Below, one piece after another: positions 17,027-26,673 of a DNA stretch of 64,000 nt. The stretch's first letter is position 1. Every line of letters begins with the position of its first letter. The notes beneath the pieces are model-generated. The model ran no database searches. It was not told where the DNA came from and saw only the letters and a list, made by a program, of their open reading frames with translations. Source of the stretch: Lysobacter antibioticus HS124 (GTDB taxonomy: Bacteria; Pseudomonadota; Gammaproteobacteria; Xanthomonadales; Xanthomonadaceae); NCBI RefSeq assembly GCF_000336385.2, contig NZ_HG424443.1, positions 17,863 through 81,862 on the forward strand. Direction: 5' to 3'. The translations under genes were made by a program, and so were the position numbers.

Positions 17027-18274
17027 TCAGCGCCGGCCGCTGTCGGCCCGCCCGGCCGCCGGCGCGGCCGGCTTGCCGGACGGGCACAGCGCGGCGCGGA
17101 TGCGTTCGGCCGCCGCGTTGCGCTCGGCGGTCCCGATCGCGTCCGCCTCGCTGTTGCGCTCGTCGTCGAGGAAGCGGTCGCAGGGCGTCCACGTGCCGCC
17201 GTTGCCCGCCGGGTCGGCGCCCGCGGCGCGCAGCGCCTCGACGGTCTCGGCCAGCGCTGCCGGTTGCGGCGCCTGATCCAGGCGCTTGGACAGCCCGTCG
17301 GCCTGCGCCGACAGCGCCCGCGCGCCCAGCACCGGATCTTCGCGCAGTTGCGCGGCGATCGCCGGCGCGGCGTCCAGCAGGCGCGCGAGTTGCTGCTTGG
17401 ATTCCACTGCGCGCAGGGCGGCCAGCGACTGCCCGGGGCCGAAGCCGATACCGGCGTCGAGCCAGGCCTGCAGGCCCGGGCCGCGCCATTGCTGCAGCAC
17501 GCGTTCGGCCGGGTCGCCGATCCGGCAGTGCTCCGGGTCGGCGTCGTCTTCGAACAGCAGCGGCGCCGCGGCCGTCGCCGTCGGTAAGGTTGCGCGCCAC
17601 AACTGCGCCCATCGCGCGAAATGCGCGGCGTCGGTTTCGTGTTCGGTCAGTGCGCGCAACACCACCCGCAGCGCGCTTTGCTTGGCTTCGCGGGTGGCCG
17701 GTCCGGCGACCACGGCTGCGGCGGCGGTCAACAGCTCCGCGCCGTCCTGGCGCGGTCCGTAAGCCTGTTCGTCGAACCACAGCCAGCGCACGTAGCGGTA
17801 GCTGGGGCCGCCGCTGAGCGCGCACAGCGCCTGCGCCGGCGTCGGCTGTTCGGGCAGGGTCGCCAGGCCGGCGCGGATGCGCGCCGGGTCGCCGCCGCGT
17901 ACGGTCGCCGCGAACGCCTCCAGTCGCGCCTGCTTGGCCTGGAAGTCGCGTTCGCGCAGATCGACGATCGCCTGGCGGCCGAGCAGGGCCAGGGCCAGCG
18001 CGGCGATGCCGCCCAGGGCCAAGCCGAGCAGGGCCGGGCCCAGGCGGCGGCCGCGTCCGGCCCAGACCAGCAACGGCAGCGGAGCGAGCGCGGCCACGGC
18101 GGCCGCGACCCAGCTGCCCTCGTAGGCCACCCACCCGCTCACGTCGGAGCGATGCAGGCGATAGGCCAGCCAACTCATCCAGACCGCGACGATCGCCGGC
18201 CAGGCCGCGAAGGCGATCAGGCCGACGCGGCGCGCGGAAGGCGCGGCGTCCGACGCGGGAGCGGCGTGGGTCAT
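17027..18274 (-). CDS. Membrane protein of unknown function
   Basis: 415 residues. Three hydrophobic segments lie in the first 115 residues (around 20-40, 50-75 and 85-105), followed by a roughly 300-residue soluble domain rich in Ala and Arg with several CxxG/CD-type cysteines (CALSGG, HCRIGDP, WTPCDRF). I do not recognise the family. I chose the start at 18274 because GAAGGAA lies six bases upstream and it yields a compact charged N-terminus. It is 17 bases upstream of xth, so the two may share a transcript. Confidence 0.75.
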   Translation of the reverse strand: MTHAAPASDAAPSARRVGLIAFAAWPAIVAVWMSWLAYRLHRSDVSGWVAYEGSWVAAAVAALAPLPLLVWAGRGRRLGPALLGLALGGIAALALALLGRQAIVDLRERDFQAKQARLEAFAATVRGGDPARIRAGLATLPEQPTPAQALCALSGGPSYRYVRWLWFDEQAYGPRQDGAELLTAAAAVVAGPATREAKQSALRVVLRALTEHETDAAHFARWAQLWRATLPTATAAAPLLFEDDADPEHCRIGDPAERVLQQWRGPGLQAWLDAGIGFGPGQSLAALRAVESKQQLARLLDAAPAIAAQLREDPVLGARALSAQADGLSKRLDQAPQPAALAETVEALRAAGADPAGNGGTWTPCDRFLDDERNSEADAIGTAERNAAAERIRAALCPSGKPAAPAAGRADSGRR

Positions 18275-18356
18275 GGGCGAGTTCCTTCTCGATGGGCGAT
18301 GCGATGCGCCGATCATCATCGCATCGCCGGCACAAGCGGTGCGCCCGCCGTGTCCG

Positions 18357-19787
18357 CTACTTCGCCAGCCAGCGGATCATCGCGTCGATCTTGCCGCGGT
18401 ACGGCGGCTTGAGCAGGTCGCTGGCGGCGAGCCGGCGCTGGTGGAACACCGGCAGCAGCTTGCTGAAGGTGTCGAAGCCGTTGCGGCCGTGGATGGCGCC
18501 GATGCCGCTCGGGCCGATGCCGCCGAACGGCAGGTCGTGGGCGCCGAAATGCAGCAGGGTGTCGTTGACGGTGACGCCGCCGGCCAGGGTTTGGGCCAGG
18601 ATCTTGTCGATCTGGGCGCGGTCGTGGCCGAACGGATACAGCGCCAGCGGCCGGTCGAGCGCGTTGATGCGCGCGATCGCCTCGTCCAGGCTGCGGTAGG
18701 AAATCACCGGCAGGATCGGGCCGAAGATCTCGTGCTGCATCACCTGCGCCTGCGGGTCGGGTTCGACCACCAGCGCCGGCGGGAACAGCCGCTCGGCCTG
18801 GCGCTGCGCCTGCGCCGCCGGATCGGCGAAGGGCTCGATCACCTGCAACCCGCGCTGACGCGCGTCGTCGAGGTAGGAGGCCAGCCGCGCGTACTGGCTG
18901 GCGTTGATGATCCGGGTGTAGTCGCGGCTGGCGCCCAGGTCGGCGCCGTAGCGCGCGCGCAGTTGCGCCAGCAGGGCCTGGACCAGTTCGTCGCGGCGCG
19001 ACGCGTCGACCAGCACGTAATCCACGCCGATGCAGGTCTGGCCGGCGTTGAACCACTTGCCGCTGGCGATGCGCGCGGCGGCGCGCTCGATCGGGTAATC
19101 CGGGCACACCAGTGCCGGCGCCTTGCCGCCCAGTTCCAGGGTCACCGGGGTCAGGTTCGGCGCCGCCGCGGCCATGACCTTGCGTCCGACCGCGGTCGAG
19201 CCGGTGAACAGCAGATGGTCGAAGGGCAGGGCCGAGAACGCCGCGCCGAGTTCGGCGCCGCCCAGCGCGACCGCGACCCGGTCGTCGGGGAAGACGTCGG
19301 CGAGCAGCTCGCGCAGGAACTGCGACGTGCGCGGGGTGTGTTCGGACGGCTTCAGATAGACGTGGTTGCCGGCGGCGATGGCCGAGGCCAGCGGCACCAG
19401 GGCCAGGTTCACCGGGTAGTTCCACGGCGACAGGATGCCGACCACGCCGACCGGCTCGGGGCGGATCTCGGCCCGCGCCGGCCAGAAGCGCCAGCCGACC
19501 GCGGCCCGGCGCGGCTTCATCCAGCGCCGCAGCTGGGCCAGGGCGTGGTCGATTTCGGCCAACACGATCATCGCTTCGGACAGCAGGTTCTCGTGGCTGG
19601 AGCGATGGCCGAAGTCGGCGCGGATGGCCGCGTCCATCTCCGCGCTGCGGGCGCGGAAGGCGTCGCGCAGGCGGATCAGGTCGGCGCGGCGCTGGGCGTA
19701 GTCCGGCTTGCGCGCCTGCCAGGCGGTGCGCAGGCGTTCGCGGGTCGCGGCCAGATCGGCGATGGGCGTGTCGGCGAGGATGTCCAT
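18357..19787 (-). CDS. calB: Coniferyl aldehyde dehydrogenase
   Basis: 476 residues of the aldehyde dehydrogenase superfamily. The signature motifs are visible: LSPWNYPVNLALVPLASAIAAGN (cofactor site), FTGSTAVGRKVM, LELGGKAPAL (catalytic Glu, about residue 210) and FNAGQTCIGVDYVLV (catalytic Cys, about residue 244). The N-terminus and the HDLPFGGIGPSG segment match the coniferyl aldehyde dehydrogenase branch. It oxidises coniferyl and related phenylpropanoid or fatty aldehydes to acids with NAD(P). The substrate name follows family annotation and may be broader here. Confidence 0.88.
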   Translation of the reverse strand: MDILADTPIADLAATRERLRTAWQARKPDYAQRRADLIRLRDAFRARSAEMDAAIRADFGHRSSHENLLSEAMIVLAEIDHALAQLRRWMKPRRAAVGWRFWPARAEIRPEPVGVVGILSPWNYPVNLALVPLASAIAAGNHVYLKPSEHTPRTSQFLRELLADVFPDDRVAVALGGAELGAAFSALPFDHLLFTGSTAVGRKVMAAAAPNLTPVTLELGGKAPALVCPDYPIERAAARIASGKWFNAGQTCIGVDYVLVDASRRDELVQALLAQLRARYGADLGASRDYTRIINASQYARLASYLDDARQRGLQVIEPFADPAAQAQRQAERLFPPALVVEPDPQAQVMQHEIFGPILPVISYRSLDEAIARINALDRPLALYPFGHDRAQIDKILAQTLAGGVTVNDTLLHFGAHDLPFGGIGPSGIGAIHGRNGFDTFSKLLPVFHQRRLAASDLLKPPYRGKIDAMIRWLAK

Positions 19788-19981
19788 ACGCGGCAGTGTA
19801 GTCGCGTCCGTGGCCGTGGAGCGTGACCGCGGTGGGGCGAGCGAGGCCAGGCGAGGGGGGCGTGGCGGCCGATCTGCGCGCGCCGGTCGCGCACCGGTCC
19901 CGGCCCGACGGGGGGCGGACCATGCGACGACCGGGCCGACCCGAGCAAGCCAGAACCGGTGCCGCGGACTACAATGGGCGC

Positions 19982-20527
19982 ATGAGCTTGCGCCCCTACC
20001 TCGATGCCTTCCCCAACCTCGGTGAGCGCGTCTACGTCGACCCCGCCGCGACCGTGATCGGCGCGGTCGACCTGGGCGACGACGTGTCGATCTGGCCCGG
20101 TTGCGTGGTGCGCGGCGACGTCAACACGATCTCGATCGGCGCCCGCACTAATGTCCAGGACGGCACCATCGTCCACGTCACCCACGAGGGGCCGTTCACC
20201 CGTCCCGGCGGCCTGCCGACCGTGATCGGCAACGACGTGACCATCGGCCATGCCGCGATCGTCCATGCCTGCACCATCGAGGAATTCGCCCTGATCGGCA
20301 TGGGCGCCAAGATCCTCGACGGCGCGCGCGTGTCGCGCTTCGGTTTCGTCGGTGCCGGCGCGGTGATCGCGCCGGGCAAGACGGTCGGCGAAGGCGAGCT
20401 GTGGCTGGGCAATCCGGCGCGCTGCGTGCGCAAGCTCAGCGAGCGCGAAATCGAACAGTTGCGCTACAGCGCGCAACATTACGTTCGCCTCAAGGACCGT
20501 TATCTGGGCATGCTCTCGTCGGGCTAG
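19982..20527 (+). CDS. Gamma-carbonic anhydrase-family hexapeptide protein (YrdA/CaiE-like)
   Basis: 181 residues built of left-handed beta-helix hexapeptide repeats. The metal-binding histidines typical of the gamma class are seen in IVHVTHEG, TIGHAAIVHACTI. These cytoplasmic trimers bind zinc or iron; some hydrate CO2 but many family members have no measured activity. I chose the start at 19982 (MSLRPYLDAFPNLGERVY) because it gives the family's usual N-terminus. The gene is divergent from calB. Confidence 0.92.
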   Translation: MSLRPYLDAFPNLGERVYVDPAATVIGAVDLGDDVSIWPGCVVRGDVNTISIGARTNVQDGTIVHVTHEGPFTRPGGLPTVIGNDVTIGHAAIVHACTIEEFALIGMGAKILDGARVSRFGFVGAGAVIAPGKTVGEGELWLGNPARCVRKLSEREIEQLRYSAQHYVRLKDRYLGMLSSG

Positions 20528-20591
20528 TCACGGAATCGGGCGGCGTTTACAGTCGCGCAGGGGAAAAGCGCGACTCAGGAGTCGGGGCAAC

Positions 20592-21089
20592 ATGGAAGAA
20601 CCGCAGAATCCGTACGCCGCACCGTCGGCACTGCCCGTGGCGGGCGAAGACTACAGCGTGCGCGCCGACCGCGGCACACGCCTGATCGCGCGTCTGATCG
20701 ACGGCGCCCTGTACATGGTGTGCATGGCGCCGGTGTTCGTCGCCGTGGCGGTCGATCCCAACAGCGAACAACCCTCGCCCCTGCAGCTGGGCATCATGAG
20801 CCTGGGCTTGCTGTTCGCCCTGGCACTGTTCGCCTACAACCTGGTGCTGCTGGCGCAAAGCGGGCAGACCCTGGGCAAGCGCTGGCTGAAGATCAAGATC
20901 GTGCGCCTGGACGGCAGCCCGGCCTCGCTGGGCCGCATCCTCGGCCTGCGCATGATCGTGATCGGCCTGATCGAGTCGGTGCCTTGCCTGGGCGCGCTCT
21001 TCAGTCTGGCCAACGCACTGTGGATCTTCGGCGACGAAAGCCGTTGCCTGCACGATCTGCTCGCCGACACCAAGGTGATCAACGCCTGA
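20592..21089 (+). CDS. RDD family membrane protein 1
   Basis: 165 residues. The RDD motif region is RGTRLIARLIDGALYMVCMAP with Arg and Asp in the first helix; two more hydrophobic segments follow (LGIMSLGLLFALALFAYNLV and ILGLRMIVIGLIESV), and QTLGKRWLKIKIVRLDG is the conserved loop. Function of RDD proteins is mostly unknown; some take part in sodium or osmolyte transport. It is the first gene of a tightly packed operon and its stop overlaps the next start (ATGA). Confidence 0.88.
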   Translation: MEEPQNPYAAPSALPVAGEDYSVRADRGTRLIARLIDGALYMVCMAPVFVAVAVDPNSEQPSPLQLGIMSLGLLFALALFAYNLVLLAQSGQTLGKRWLKIKIVRLDGSPASLGRILGLRMIVIGLIESVPCLGALFSLANALWIFGDESRCLHDLLADTKVINA

Positions 21090-21772
21090 TGCTCGACACC
21101 TACCGCCAGGTGGTGACGCCCGAAGGCGTCGCGCTGCACCTGCGCGCTGCCGGGCCGGTGCCGCGCGCGCTGGCCTGGCTGCTCGATCTGGCGTTGCGCG
21201 CGGTGATCTACGCCGCGCTGTTCCGCGCCCTGGTCGGCCTGTTCGGCGAGGCCGGCTACGCCGTGCTCGCGCTGGTGGTGTTCGTGATGACCTGGTTCTA
21301 CCAGGTGCTGTTCGAAGTGCTGATGCAAGGCCGCACGCCCGGCAAGTGGGCGCTGGGGCTGCGCGTGGTCGCCGCCGACGGCGCGCCGGTGGGCTGGATG
21401 GCCTCGTTCACCCGCAATCTGCTGCGGGTGGTGGACGCGTTGCCGGTGGGTTACGCCGTCGGTCTGGTCGCCTGCCTGTTCGATCCCTGGGGCCGCCGGC
21501 TCGGCGACATGGTGGCCGGCACCCTGGTGGTGCACGCGCCGCGGCATACGCCGCAGACCGCGGCGGCGGTGGTCCCGCCGCTGGCGCCGTCGTCGCCGCT
21601 GTTGCCGCACGAGCAGGCGGCGATGGTCGCCTTCGCCGAACGCGCGCCGCGTCTGACCCTGGCGCGCCAGATCGAGCTGGCCGAACTGACCGAGCCGCTG
21701 ACCCGCAGCCGCGGCGAGCAGGCGGTCGACCGGGTCTACGGCATCGCCAACTGGCTGTTGGGGCGGCGATGA
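21089..21772 (+). CDS. RDD family membrane protein 2
   Basis: 227 residues starting MLDTYRQVVTPEGVALHLRAAGPVPRALAWLLDLALR. The RDD domain has three to four membrane segments and the loop GRTPGKWALGLRVVAADG, then a C-terminal tail of about 80 residues outside the membrane. This form (YckC-like) is repeatedly found upstream of spoIIM-DUF4129-DUF4350-moxR-DUF58 genes. The start overlaps the preceding stop by one base and its stop overlaps the next start. Confidence 0.9.
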   Translation: MLDTYRQVVTPEGVALHLRAAGPVPRALAWLLDLALRAVIYAALFRALVGLFGEAGYAVLALVVFVMTWFYQVLFEVLMQGRTPGKWALGLRVVAADGAPVGWMASFTRNLLRVVDALPVGYAVGLVACLFDPWGRRLGDMVAGTLVVHAPRHTPQTAAAVVPPLAPSSPLLPHEQAAMVAFAERAPRLTLARQIELAELTEPLTRSRGEQAVDRVYGIANWLLGRR

Positions 21773-22782
21773 GACAAGAGCACTTCGTCGCCCGCCACGA
21801 GTACGAATGGCGCGAGTTCGAGCGCTGGCTGGAGCATCGTTCCGCCAGCGCCCGCCACGCTCGCGGCCACCGCCGCGAGTGGAACGGGCTCAGCGACGAT
21901 CAGTTGCCCGAACGCCACCGCCGGCTGTGCCAGCAACTGGCGCTGGCGCGCCGGCGCGGCTACAGCGCGGTGGTCACCGATCGTCTGCAACAACTGATGC
22001 AGCGCGGCCACAGCGTGCTGTACCGGACCAAGCCGGTGCATTGGCGGCGGGCGATCGAGTTCCTGTTGGCCGGTTTTCCGCGCCTGGTCCGGGCCGAGCG
22101 CCATTGCATGCTGGCCGCGGCGCTGCTGTTCGTGCTGCCGCTGGCGAGCATTTTCGTCGCCATCCAGATCAAGCCCGATCTCGCCGCCGGCCTGTTCGAC
22201 GTGCAGAGCCTGGCGCGCTTCGAGCAGATGTACGACCCGGCCGGCAAGAGCGACCTGGGCCGCACCGACGAAGACGATCTGCAGATGTTCGCCCATTACA
22301 TCGGCAACAACGTCGGCATCGGCTTCCAGACCTTCGCCAGCGGCCTGGTCGCCGGCCTCGGCACGGTGTTCGTGTTGATCTTCAACGGCGTGATGATCGG
22401 CGGGGTCGCCGGGCATCTGCAGGCGGTCGGCCACGGCGACCCGTTCTGGCGCTTCGTCGCCGGCCATTCGGCGCCGGAACTGACCGCGATCGTGATCGCC
22501 GGCGGCGCCGGCCTGCGCCTGGGGTTGAGCCTGATCGCCCCCGGCCAGCGGCGACGGATCGATTCGCTGATCCACGGCGGCCGGCGCGGCGCCAAGATCT
22601 GCATCGGCGTGTTCGCCATGCTGGTGTTCGCCGCCTTCGTCGAGGCGTTCTGGTCGTCGATCGCCGGGGTGCCGGCGCCGGTCAAGTACGCGGTCGGCGC
22701 GGCGCTGTGGGTGCTGGTCGGGCTGTGGCTGCTGCGCGGCGGCCGCAACGCCGCCTATCGCGACGACGAAGACGCCGCATGA
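21769..22782 (+). CDS. SpoIIM/DUF95 family membrane protein
   Basis: 337 residues. An N-terminal helical cytosolic part (to about residue 100) precedes five or six membrane helices; YIGNNVGIGFQTFASGLVAGLGTVFVLIFNGVMIGG is the DUF95/SpoIIM core, with HSAPELTAIVIAGGAGLRLG following. Despite the name, in non-sporulating bacteria this family travels with MoxR-type operons and its role is unknown. Start ATG overlaps the previous stop (ATGA) and its own stop overlaps the next gene in the same way. Confidence 0.9.
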   Translation: MRQEHFVARHEYEWREFERWLEHRSASARHARGHRREWNGLSDDQLPERHRRLCQQLALARRRGYSAVVTDRLQQLMQRGHSVLYRTKPVHWRRAIEFLLAGFPRLVRAERHCMLAAALLFVLPLASIFVAIQIKPDLAAGLFDVQSLARFEQMYDPAGKSDLGRTDEDDLQMFAHYIGNNVGIGFQTFASGLVAGLGTVFVLIFNGVMIGGVAGHLQAVGHGDPFWRFVAGHSAPELTAIVIAGGAGLRLGLSLIAPGQRRRIDSLIHGGRRGAKICIGVFAMLVFAAFVEAFWSSIAGVPAPVKYAVGAALWVLVGLWLLRGGRNAAYRDDEDAA

Positions 22783-24467
22783 GGCTGGAAGCGCTCACCG
22801 TCGCGCTGCGCCCGCGCAGCGCCTGGGAGGCCGCCGAACTCGGCATGGCCCTGGTGCGGCGCCATGCCGGCGCGATCTGGAAGCCGTGGCTGCTGACTTC
22901 GCTGCCGTTGCTGGTCGCGCTCAACGCCGTGGGCTGGGCCCTGGATCTGCTGTGGCTGGCCGGCCTGCTGATGTGGTGGCTCAAGCCCTGGTTCGACCGC
23001 ATCCCGCTGTTCGTGCTGTCGCGCGCGGTGTTCGGCGAAACCCCGGACACGCGCCAGACCGTGCGCGCGGCGCTGCGCTGGGGCGCACGCTGGTGGTTGC
23101 CGTATCTGACCTGGCGCCGGCTCGGTCCGGCGCGTTCGCTGTACCTGCCGGTGGATCTGCTCGAGGGCGGCAGCGGCAGCGAGGCCCGTCATCGCCGCGG
23201 CGCGCTCGGCGCGCCCGTGTACGGCGTCGGGTCGCTGCTGACCCTGACCTGCGTCCACTTCGAAATCGTGATCGTGCTCGGCGCCCTGCTCGGCGCGCTG
23301 ATGTTCGTGCCGTTCGATTACCTGCCGGACACGTTCAAGGCCCTGTTCGAAGCGGTCGCGGCCCAGCCGCAATGGTTCGACGCCACCCTCAACGGCCTGG
23401 CCTGGCTGGCGACCGCGCTGATCGAACCGTTCTACGTCGGCGCCGGCTTCGGCCTGTACCTCAATCGCCGCACCGAGATCGAGGGCTGGGACATCGAGAT
23501 CGTGTTCCGTCGCCTGCGCGCGCGCCTGACCGCGGCCGCGGCGCCGTTGTTGCTGGTGTTGTGCGCGATGGTCGGTTTCGCGCCGGACGCGGCAGCGCAG
23601 GCGGCGGACGCGTCTTCCGCGGCGCAAGCGCAGGCCGCGGCGGCCGTCGAAGAAGAGGCCGCCGGCGACGAGACGGTGGGCGAAGCGGCGGCCGAAGCAG
23701 CGGCCGAAGAAACGGCAAGCGACGAAGAATCCGCACCGCCGTACGCGCCGATCCGCGACTACGTCGACGACAGCCGCAAGAGCCGCCGCTTGCCATCGAC
23801 CCTGGGCGAGGTGTTCGGCGAGGACCGCCGCGACGACCGCGCGCTGCGCGAGGCGGTGGCCAAGGCGATGCAGGACCCGACGGTATCGCCCAAGCGCACC
23901 CAGACGGTGTGGAAACCCAAGGCCGAGCGCAAGGACCAGGAAAAAGAGCGCAAGCCGTCCAGCCTGGAGATGTTCGACGGCCTCGGCGGCAATCTCGCCG
24001 CGGTGGTGCAGTGGCTGCTGTGGGGCGTGGTCGCGGCGATCGCGATCGCCCTGCTGTGGAGCGCCTCGCGCTGGCTGGGCTGGTTCCGCGGCGGCGAGGA
24101 AGAGGAGCCGTCGCCGGGCGAGGTGCGGGTCGGCGCCGCGGCCGAGCCCGAGCCCCTGCCCGACGACATTCCGACGGCGATCCGCCGCCTGTGGCGCGCC
24201 GGCCGCGCCCGCGATGCGTTGGCGCTGATGTACCGCGCCGCGGTCGAATCGATGGCGCAGCGCGCCGATATCGTGTTGGTGCCGGGTGCGACCGAGGCGC
24301 AATGCCTGCGCGCCTCGCGCAAGCTGGCCCTGGCCGACGACCGCGAGGCCTTCGCCCGCGCCGTGCGCACCTGGCAGTACGCGGCCTATGCCGACGTCCT
24401 GCCGGACGACGAAGAGTTCGACGATCTGGTCGGCCTGCTCGGCCGTCGTTTCGGGTGGACCGCATGA
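22779..24467 (+). CDS. DUF4129 domain membrane protein
   Basis: 562 residues. The N-terminal two-thirds has several membrane helices, an Ala/Glu-rich low-complexity linker (about residues 270-320) and a charged segment, then one more helix (VVQWLLWGVVAAIAIALLW, around residue 410). The C-terminal PTAIRRLWRAGRARDALALMYRAA ... FARAVRTWQYAAYADVLPDDEEFDDLV fits DUF4129, which in related bacteria sits between SpoIIM and MoxR genes. Start at 22779 overlaps the spoIIM-like stop; the stop overlaps the next start. Function unknown. Confidence 0.85.
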   Translation: MRLEALTVALRPRSAWEAAELGMALVRRHAGAIWKPWLLTSLPLLVALNAVGWALDLLWLAGLLMWWLKPWFDRIPLFVLSRAVFGETPDTRQTVRAALRWGARWWLPYLTWRRLGPARSLYLPVDLLEGGSGSEARHRRGALGAPVYGVGSLLTLTCVHFEIVIVLGALLGALMFVPFDYLPDTFKALFEAVAAQPQWFDATLNGLAWLATALIEPFYVGAGFGLYLNRRTEIEGWDIEIVFRRLRARLTAAAAPLLLVLCAMVGFAPDAAAQAADASSAAQAQAAAAVEEEAAGDETVGEAAAEAAAEETASDEESAPPYAPIRDYVDDSRKSRRLPSTLGEVFGEDRRDDRALREAVAKAMQDPTVSPKRTQTVWKPKAERKDQEKERKPSSLEMFDGLGGNLAAVVQWLLWGVVAAIAIALLWSASRWLGWFRGGEEEEPSPGEVRVGAAAEPEPLPDDIPTAIRRLWRAGRARDALALMYRAAVESMAQRADIVLVPGATEAQCLRASRKLALADDREAFARAVRTWQYAAYADVLPDDEEFDDLVGLLGRRFGWTA

Positions 24468-25687
24468 GCCGCGCCCGTCTGGCGATCGGCGCGCTGCTGG
24501 TGGTCGCAGTGGCGGTCGTGGCCGCAGTCGGCGTCGCGGTCTGGCGCGACGGCTACACCCGGGTCGAGGAGAGCGTCGACGCGCCGCGCAGCGGCGAAGC
24601 GGCCAGTAACCCGTTGTACGTGCTCAAGCTGGCCCTGCAACGCGATCGGGTCCAGGTCCAGGCGCGACAGCGTCTGGCGCTGGGCCTGCACCCGCTGAAG
24701 CCGCGCGACACGGTGCTGATCTTCCGCGACCCGCGCACCTTGAGCGCCGACGACGCCAAGGCCTTGCTGGCCTGGGCCGAGCGCGGCGGTCATCTGATCG
24801 TGCGCACGCCGCCGCTGCACGAACAGCTCGGCGAATCGCCGGTGCCGGTGTTGACCGAACTCGGCGTGACCTTGCTCGACCGCAGCGACGTCGCCGACGA
24901 GGAGGAGCTGCGTTCCGGCTGCGTCGGCGTGTACGAGCGCGGCCTGGAGGCGCAGGGCCAGTTCTGCGGCGGACGCCGGTTCTATTTCTACAACAGCGAC
25001 AGCGCGCCCGAGCGCGCCTGGGGCGACGAGGACAGCGCCTACGTCTACGCCCGTTTCGCCCACGGCCAGGGCCATGTCGACGTGGTCTCGGACCTGGACT
25101 TCCTGTCCAACGACACCGGCTCGGGCAATCCCTTGTTGCGCGGCCTGCGCTTCTCCGACGACAAGATCGCCCAGCCCGCCAACGCCGCCCTGGCCCGCCA
25201 GCTGTTGGCGCCGAACTACCGCGCCGGCACCGTGCACCTGATCTATGCGGCGGAAGTGCCGTCGCTGTGGAAGACCCTGATCGAACGCAGCTGGATGGCC
25301 TGGCTGCCGCTGCTGCTGTGGCTGCTGGGCTGGCTGTGGCTGCGCATGCAGCGTTTCGGCCCGCTGCGGCCGGCGCCGGCGTTGGAGCGGCGCTCGCTGC
25401 TCGAACACATCGTCGCCAGCGGCGAGCACGTTTACCGTTACGGCTACGGCCCGCGCCTGTACGAGGCCGCGCGCCGCGCCTTCCTGGCCCGCCTGCGCCG
25501 GCGCGACCCCTACGCCGCCGGCCTCGACGGCGAGCCGCGCGTGGCGCTGCTCGCCGAACGCTTCAAGAGCGCGCCGGCCTTGTCCGCCGACGAGATTCGC
25601 GACGCGCTGACTCCGCCGCTGGCGCGCGAACACACCGCGTTCCGCACCCGCATCGCCACTTTGATCCGCATGAGAAACCGCTTATGA
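24464..25687 (+). CDS. DUF4350 domain membrane-anchored protein
   Basis: 407 residues. A single N-terminal membrane anchor (LAIGALLVVAVAVVAAVGVAVW) leads into a DUF4350-type domain with KLALQRDRVQVQARQRL and the recognisable LIFRDPRTLSADDAKALLAWAERGGHLIVRTP, resembling GATase/ThuA-like folds. A second membrane segment (MAWLPLLLWLLGWLWL, about residue 283) is followed by a cytosolic tail. Members lie beside MoxR ATPases; no function is proven. Start and stop overlap the neighbouring genes by four bases. Confidence 0.85.
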   Translation: MSRARLAIGALLVVAVAVVAAVGVAVWRDGYTRVEESVDAPRSGEAASNPLYVLKLALQRDRVQVQARQRLALGLHPLKPRDTVLIFRDPRTLSADDAKALLAWAERGGHLIVRTPPLHEQLGESPVPVLTELGVTLLDRSDVADEEELRSGCVGVYERGLEAQGQFCGGRRFYFYNSDSAPERAWGDEDSAYVYARFAHGQGHVDVVSDLDFLSNDTGSGNPLLRGLRFSDDKIAQPANAALARQLLAPNYRAGTVHLIYAAEVPSLWKTLIERSWMAWLPLLLWLLGWLWLRMQRFGPLRPAPALERRSLLEHIVASGEHVYRYGYGPRLYEAARRAFLARLRRRDPYAAGLDGEPRVALLAERFKSAPALSADEIRDALTPPLAREHTAFRTRIATLIRMRNRL

Positions 25688-26673
25688 CCCTCGACGCCGC
25701 TCCGCTCGTCCCGATCACCGGCGCCGCGCTGGCGCAACGCGCCGCCGACGTGCGCGAGGAAGTCGGCAAGGCCTTCATCGGCCAGGCCGAGGTGCTCGAC
25801 CAGATCCTGATCGCCCTGCTCGCCGGCGGCCACGCCCTGCTCGAAGGCGTGCCCGGCCTGGGCAAGACCTTGGTGGTGCGCGCCCTGTCCAAGGCGCTGG
25901 ACTGCGGCTACGCCCGGGTCCAGTTCACCCCCGACCTGATGCCCAGCGACATCAGCGGCCACGCGGTGTACGACCCGAAGACGGAGAGCTTCAACATCCG
26001 CCGGGGCCCGGTGTTCACCAATCTGCTGTTGGCCGACGAAATCAACCGCGCCCCGGCCAAGACCCAGTCGGCGCTGCTGGAGGCGATGCAGGAGCAGCAG
26101 GTCACCATCGAAGGCCACAGCTTCGAACTGCCGCCGCCGTTCCTGACCCTGGCCACGCAGAACCCGGTCGAGCAGGAAGGCACCTATCCCCTGCCCGAAG
26201 CGCAGCTCGACCGCTTCCTGCTCAAGATCCTGATCGGCTATCCCAGCCGCGCCGACGAGAAGCGCATGGTCAGCGCGGTCAGCCTGGGCCGCAGCGCGTC
26301 GGACTTCGACCTGTCGCAGGTGCGGCGCGTGCTCGGCCCGGAGGAGATCGTGGCGATGCAGCAGGGCACGGCGCTGGTGCGGGTCGACGAGGCGGTAATC
26401 GACTACGTGGTGCGGATCGTCGGCACCACTCGCGATTGGGCCGGCATCGCCCTCGGCGCCGGTCCGCGCGGCAGCCTGGCTCTGGTGCGCGCCGCGCGCG
26501 CCCAGGCGGTGCTGTCCGGGCGCGACTTCGTCACTCCCGACGACGTGCGCGAGATCGCCAAGCCGGCGCTGCGCCATCGCATCGCGCTGGCGCCGGAGCT
26601 GCAGATCGAAGGCCAGTCGCCGGACGACGTGCTGCACGCGCTGTTGGCCAAGGTCGAAGCGCCGCGGCAATGA
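25684..26673 (+). CDS. MoxR family AAA+ ATPase
   Basis: 329 residues. Walker A is GVPGLGKT (about residue 58), Walker B LLLADEINRAPAKTQSALLEAM, sensor 1 ATQNPVEQEGTYPLPEAQLDRF, and the lid region contains GAGPRGSLALVRAARAQAVLSGRDFVTPDDV. MoxR ATPases act as chaperone-like assembly or activation factors, usually with partners carrying von Willebrand A domains. The downstream DUF58 gene is the standard partner. Start overlaps the DUF4350 stop by four bases. Confidence 0.95.
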   Translation: MTLDAAPLVPITGAALAQRAADVREEVGKAFIGQAEVLDQILIALLAGGHALLEGVPGLGKTLVVRALSKALDCGYARVQFTPDLMPSDISGHAVYDPKTESFNIRRGPVFTNLLLADEINRAPAKTQSALLEAMQEQQVTIEGHSFELPPPFLTLATQNPVEQEGTYPLPEAQLDRFLLKILIGYPSRADEKRMVSAVSLGRSASDFDLSQVRRVLGPEEIVAMQQGTALVRVDEAVIDYVVRIVGTTRDWAGIALGAGPRGSLALVRAARAQAVLSGRDFVTPDDVREIAKPALRHRIALAPELQIEGQSPDDVLHALLAKVEAPRQ